Source of the DNA: Natrialba sp. SSL1
GTDB lineage: Archaea > Halobacteriota > Halobacteria > Halobacteriales > Natrialbaceae
Assembly: GCF_001861355.1 (NCBI RefSeq)
Contig: NZ_MASN01000001.1
Location: 62,001-126,000, forward strand
Reading direction: 5' to 3'
DNA: 64,000 nucleotides
The position numbers were made by a program, and so were the translations under genes. The notes under the pieces were generated by a model, which saw only the letters and a program-made list of their open reading frames with translations, did not search any database and was not told the DNA's origin. Of the stretch, positions 63,091 through 64,000 are shown piece by piece; within the stretch, counting starts at the first letter, position 1, and the number at the start of each line of letters is the position of its first letter.

Positions 63091-64000
63091 CTACAGGAAC
63101 CGGAACGTCTCCAGGTTCTTCGGCGCGAACGTGCGCATGTTGTAGTCGTGATAGAGCGCACTCGAGAGGTCCTGCGTCGAGCGCTCGTCGCCGTGGACAC
63201 AGAGCACCTTCTCGGGGCGCGGGTTCATCGTCTTCACGAAGTTCTCGAGTCCCGCGCGGTCGGCGTGGCCGGAGAAGCCGTCGACGGTTTCGACGTCCAG
63301 ATTCAACGCGAGGGTGCCGCGGCCGTTGCCACTGCCCATCGCGCCGACTTCGCTCGTCGGGATCTCGTCCCAGCCGTTCTGGATCCGGCGGCCGAGGGTA
63401 CCCTGCGCCTGGTAGCCGACGAACACCATCGTCGACTCTGGATCCGGACCGATGTGGCCGAGCCAGGACATAATCGGACCGCCGGTGACCATCCCCGATG
63501 TCGAGAGGATGATACACTGATCGCCGTCGGCGACATCCTGGCGTTCCTCCTCGCCGCCGTCGATGTGGTTGAACTCCTCGGCGAGGAACGGATTCTCGTC
63601 CTCGTGGAAGATGCGGTCGCGGAGTTCGTCACGCAGATACTCCGGATACGTCGTGTGGATCGCCGTCGCCTCCCAGATCATGCCGTCCAGGTGGACCGGC
63701 ATCTCCGGAATGTCGCCGTTGCGCATCGCCTCCTCGATGACGAGCATGATCTCCTGGGAGCGACCGACGGCGAACGCCGGGATGACGACCTTCCCGCCCT
63801 TCTCGTAGGTCTCGTTGATGACCTCCTTGAGCTTCTCCTCGGAGTCTTCCTGGTCCGTCTGGTAGTCGTTGCGACCACCGTAGGTGGACTCGAGGACGAG
63901 CGTCTCGACGCGCGGGAAGTCGTTGACCGCGCCGTTGAACAGGCGCGTGTCGTCGTAGTGAATGTCCCCGGAGAAACAAACGTTGTAGAGGCCGTCGCCG
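63091..64000 (-). CDS. fttA: transcription termination factor FttA / aCPSF1, beta-CASP ribonuclease (C-terminal part)
   Basis: The C-terminal 303 residues; the frame is still open at the right edge. It includes the metallo-beta-lactamase strand CFSGDIHYDDTRLFNGAVND, the VLESTYGGRN block, PAFAVGRSQEIMLVIEEAM and the beta-CASP part. Conserved GFSGHADRAGLENFV and CVHGDERSTQDL lead to the terminal NLETFRFL. The family cleaves nascent RNA and terminates archaeal transcription. The KH domains and first metal motifs lie outside the window. Confidence 0.93.
   Translation of the reverse strand, partial: GDGLYNVCFSGDIHYDDTRLFNGAVNDFPRVETLVLESTYGGRNDYQTDQEDSEEKLKEVINETYEKGGKVVIPAFAVGRSQEIMLVIEEAMRNGDIPEMPVHLDGMIWEATAIHTTYPEYLRDELRDRIFHEDENPFLAEEFNHIDGGEEERQDVADGDQCIILSTSGMVTGGPIMSWLGHIGPDPESTMVFVGYQAQGTLGRRIQNGWDEIPTSEVGAMGSGNGRGTLALNLDVETVDGFSGHADRAGLENFVKTMNPRPEKVLCVHGDERSTQDLSSALYHDYNMRTFAPKNLETFRFL

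Overview
The window comes from an extremely halophilic archaeon (class Halobacteria). The predicted proteins are strongly acidic, the DNA is GC-rich, and the window carries archaeal-only genes (Cbf5, aCPSF1/FttA, TFB, a DUF106 insertase, the RNase P protein Rpp29 inside the ribosomal operon) together with haloarchaeal families (HalOD1, amphi-Trp, SPW, RnhA-operon protein). The style of the intergenic DNA suggests the Natrialbales, but no rRNA is present to fix the genus.

Layout. 1-2500: the N-terminal part of an unknown gene cut by the edge, mch, a copper-chaperone-like HMA protein, a thiamine-binding MTH1187 protein and a HalOD1 protein, all on the minus strand. 2750-2980: tRNA-Gly(GCC), with a large hairpin and a partial copy of its own 3' end beside it. 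3265-17924: an intact S10/spc-type operon (SPOUT protein, uL3 to uL15, secY; 25 genes on the plus strand, many overlapping by 1-4 bases). 18424-24795: a large membrane-anchored unknown and a cytochrome c oxidase cluster (II, fused I-III, IV). 25365-33180: amphi-Trp protein, adk, two tandem pilin-like surface proteins, the DUF106 insertase, cmk and cbf5. The archaeal secY-adk-DUF106-cmk-cbf5 neighbourhood is therefore still recognisable but has been split by insertions. 33333-35678: tRNA-Pro(GGG) with a second partial 3'-end copy, then a small accessory set (HalOD1, C2H2 zinc finger, Nmad3-like protein, acyltransferase). 35950-39158: type II NADH dehydrogenase, a DtxR/MntR-type metal regulator and a ZIP metal transporter; TTAGA/TCTAA palindromes lie at the regulator and transporter promoters. 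39364-49313: HTH regulator, gyrBA, SPW protein, TFB, RNase HI with its partner, PadR regulator and pyrophosphatase. 49511-50278: a 53-aa protein, a relic of an IS200/IS605 (TnpB) element right end and degenerate repeats. 50279-54791: phosphodiesterase-like protein, DUF6498 and DUF371 proteins, a zinc ribbon, Nth and an isoprenylcysteine-methyltransferase-like protein. 55027-59125: a polyamine-type ABC transporter (potD-A-B-C). 59286-64000: a PAS sensor kinase, an EamA transporter and the C-terminal part of FttA/aCPSF1.

The most unusual signals are non-coding. Two tRNA genes carry partial copies of their 3' ends plus hairpins, and both are followed by a HalOD1 gene. A palindrome family links a metal regulator, a ZIP transporter and the padR/ppa intergenic region. 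A TnpB-less set of three hairpins ends in a typical haloarchaeal IS605-type terminus. No complete mobile element, CRISPR array or defence system was found.
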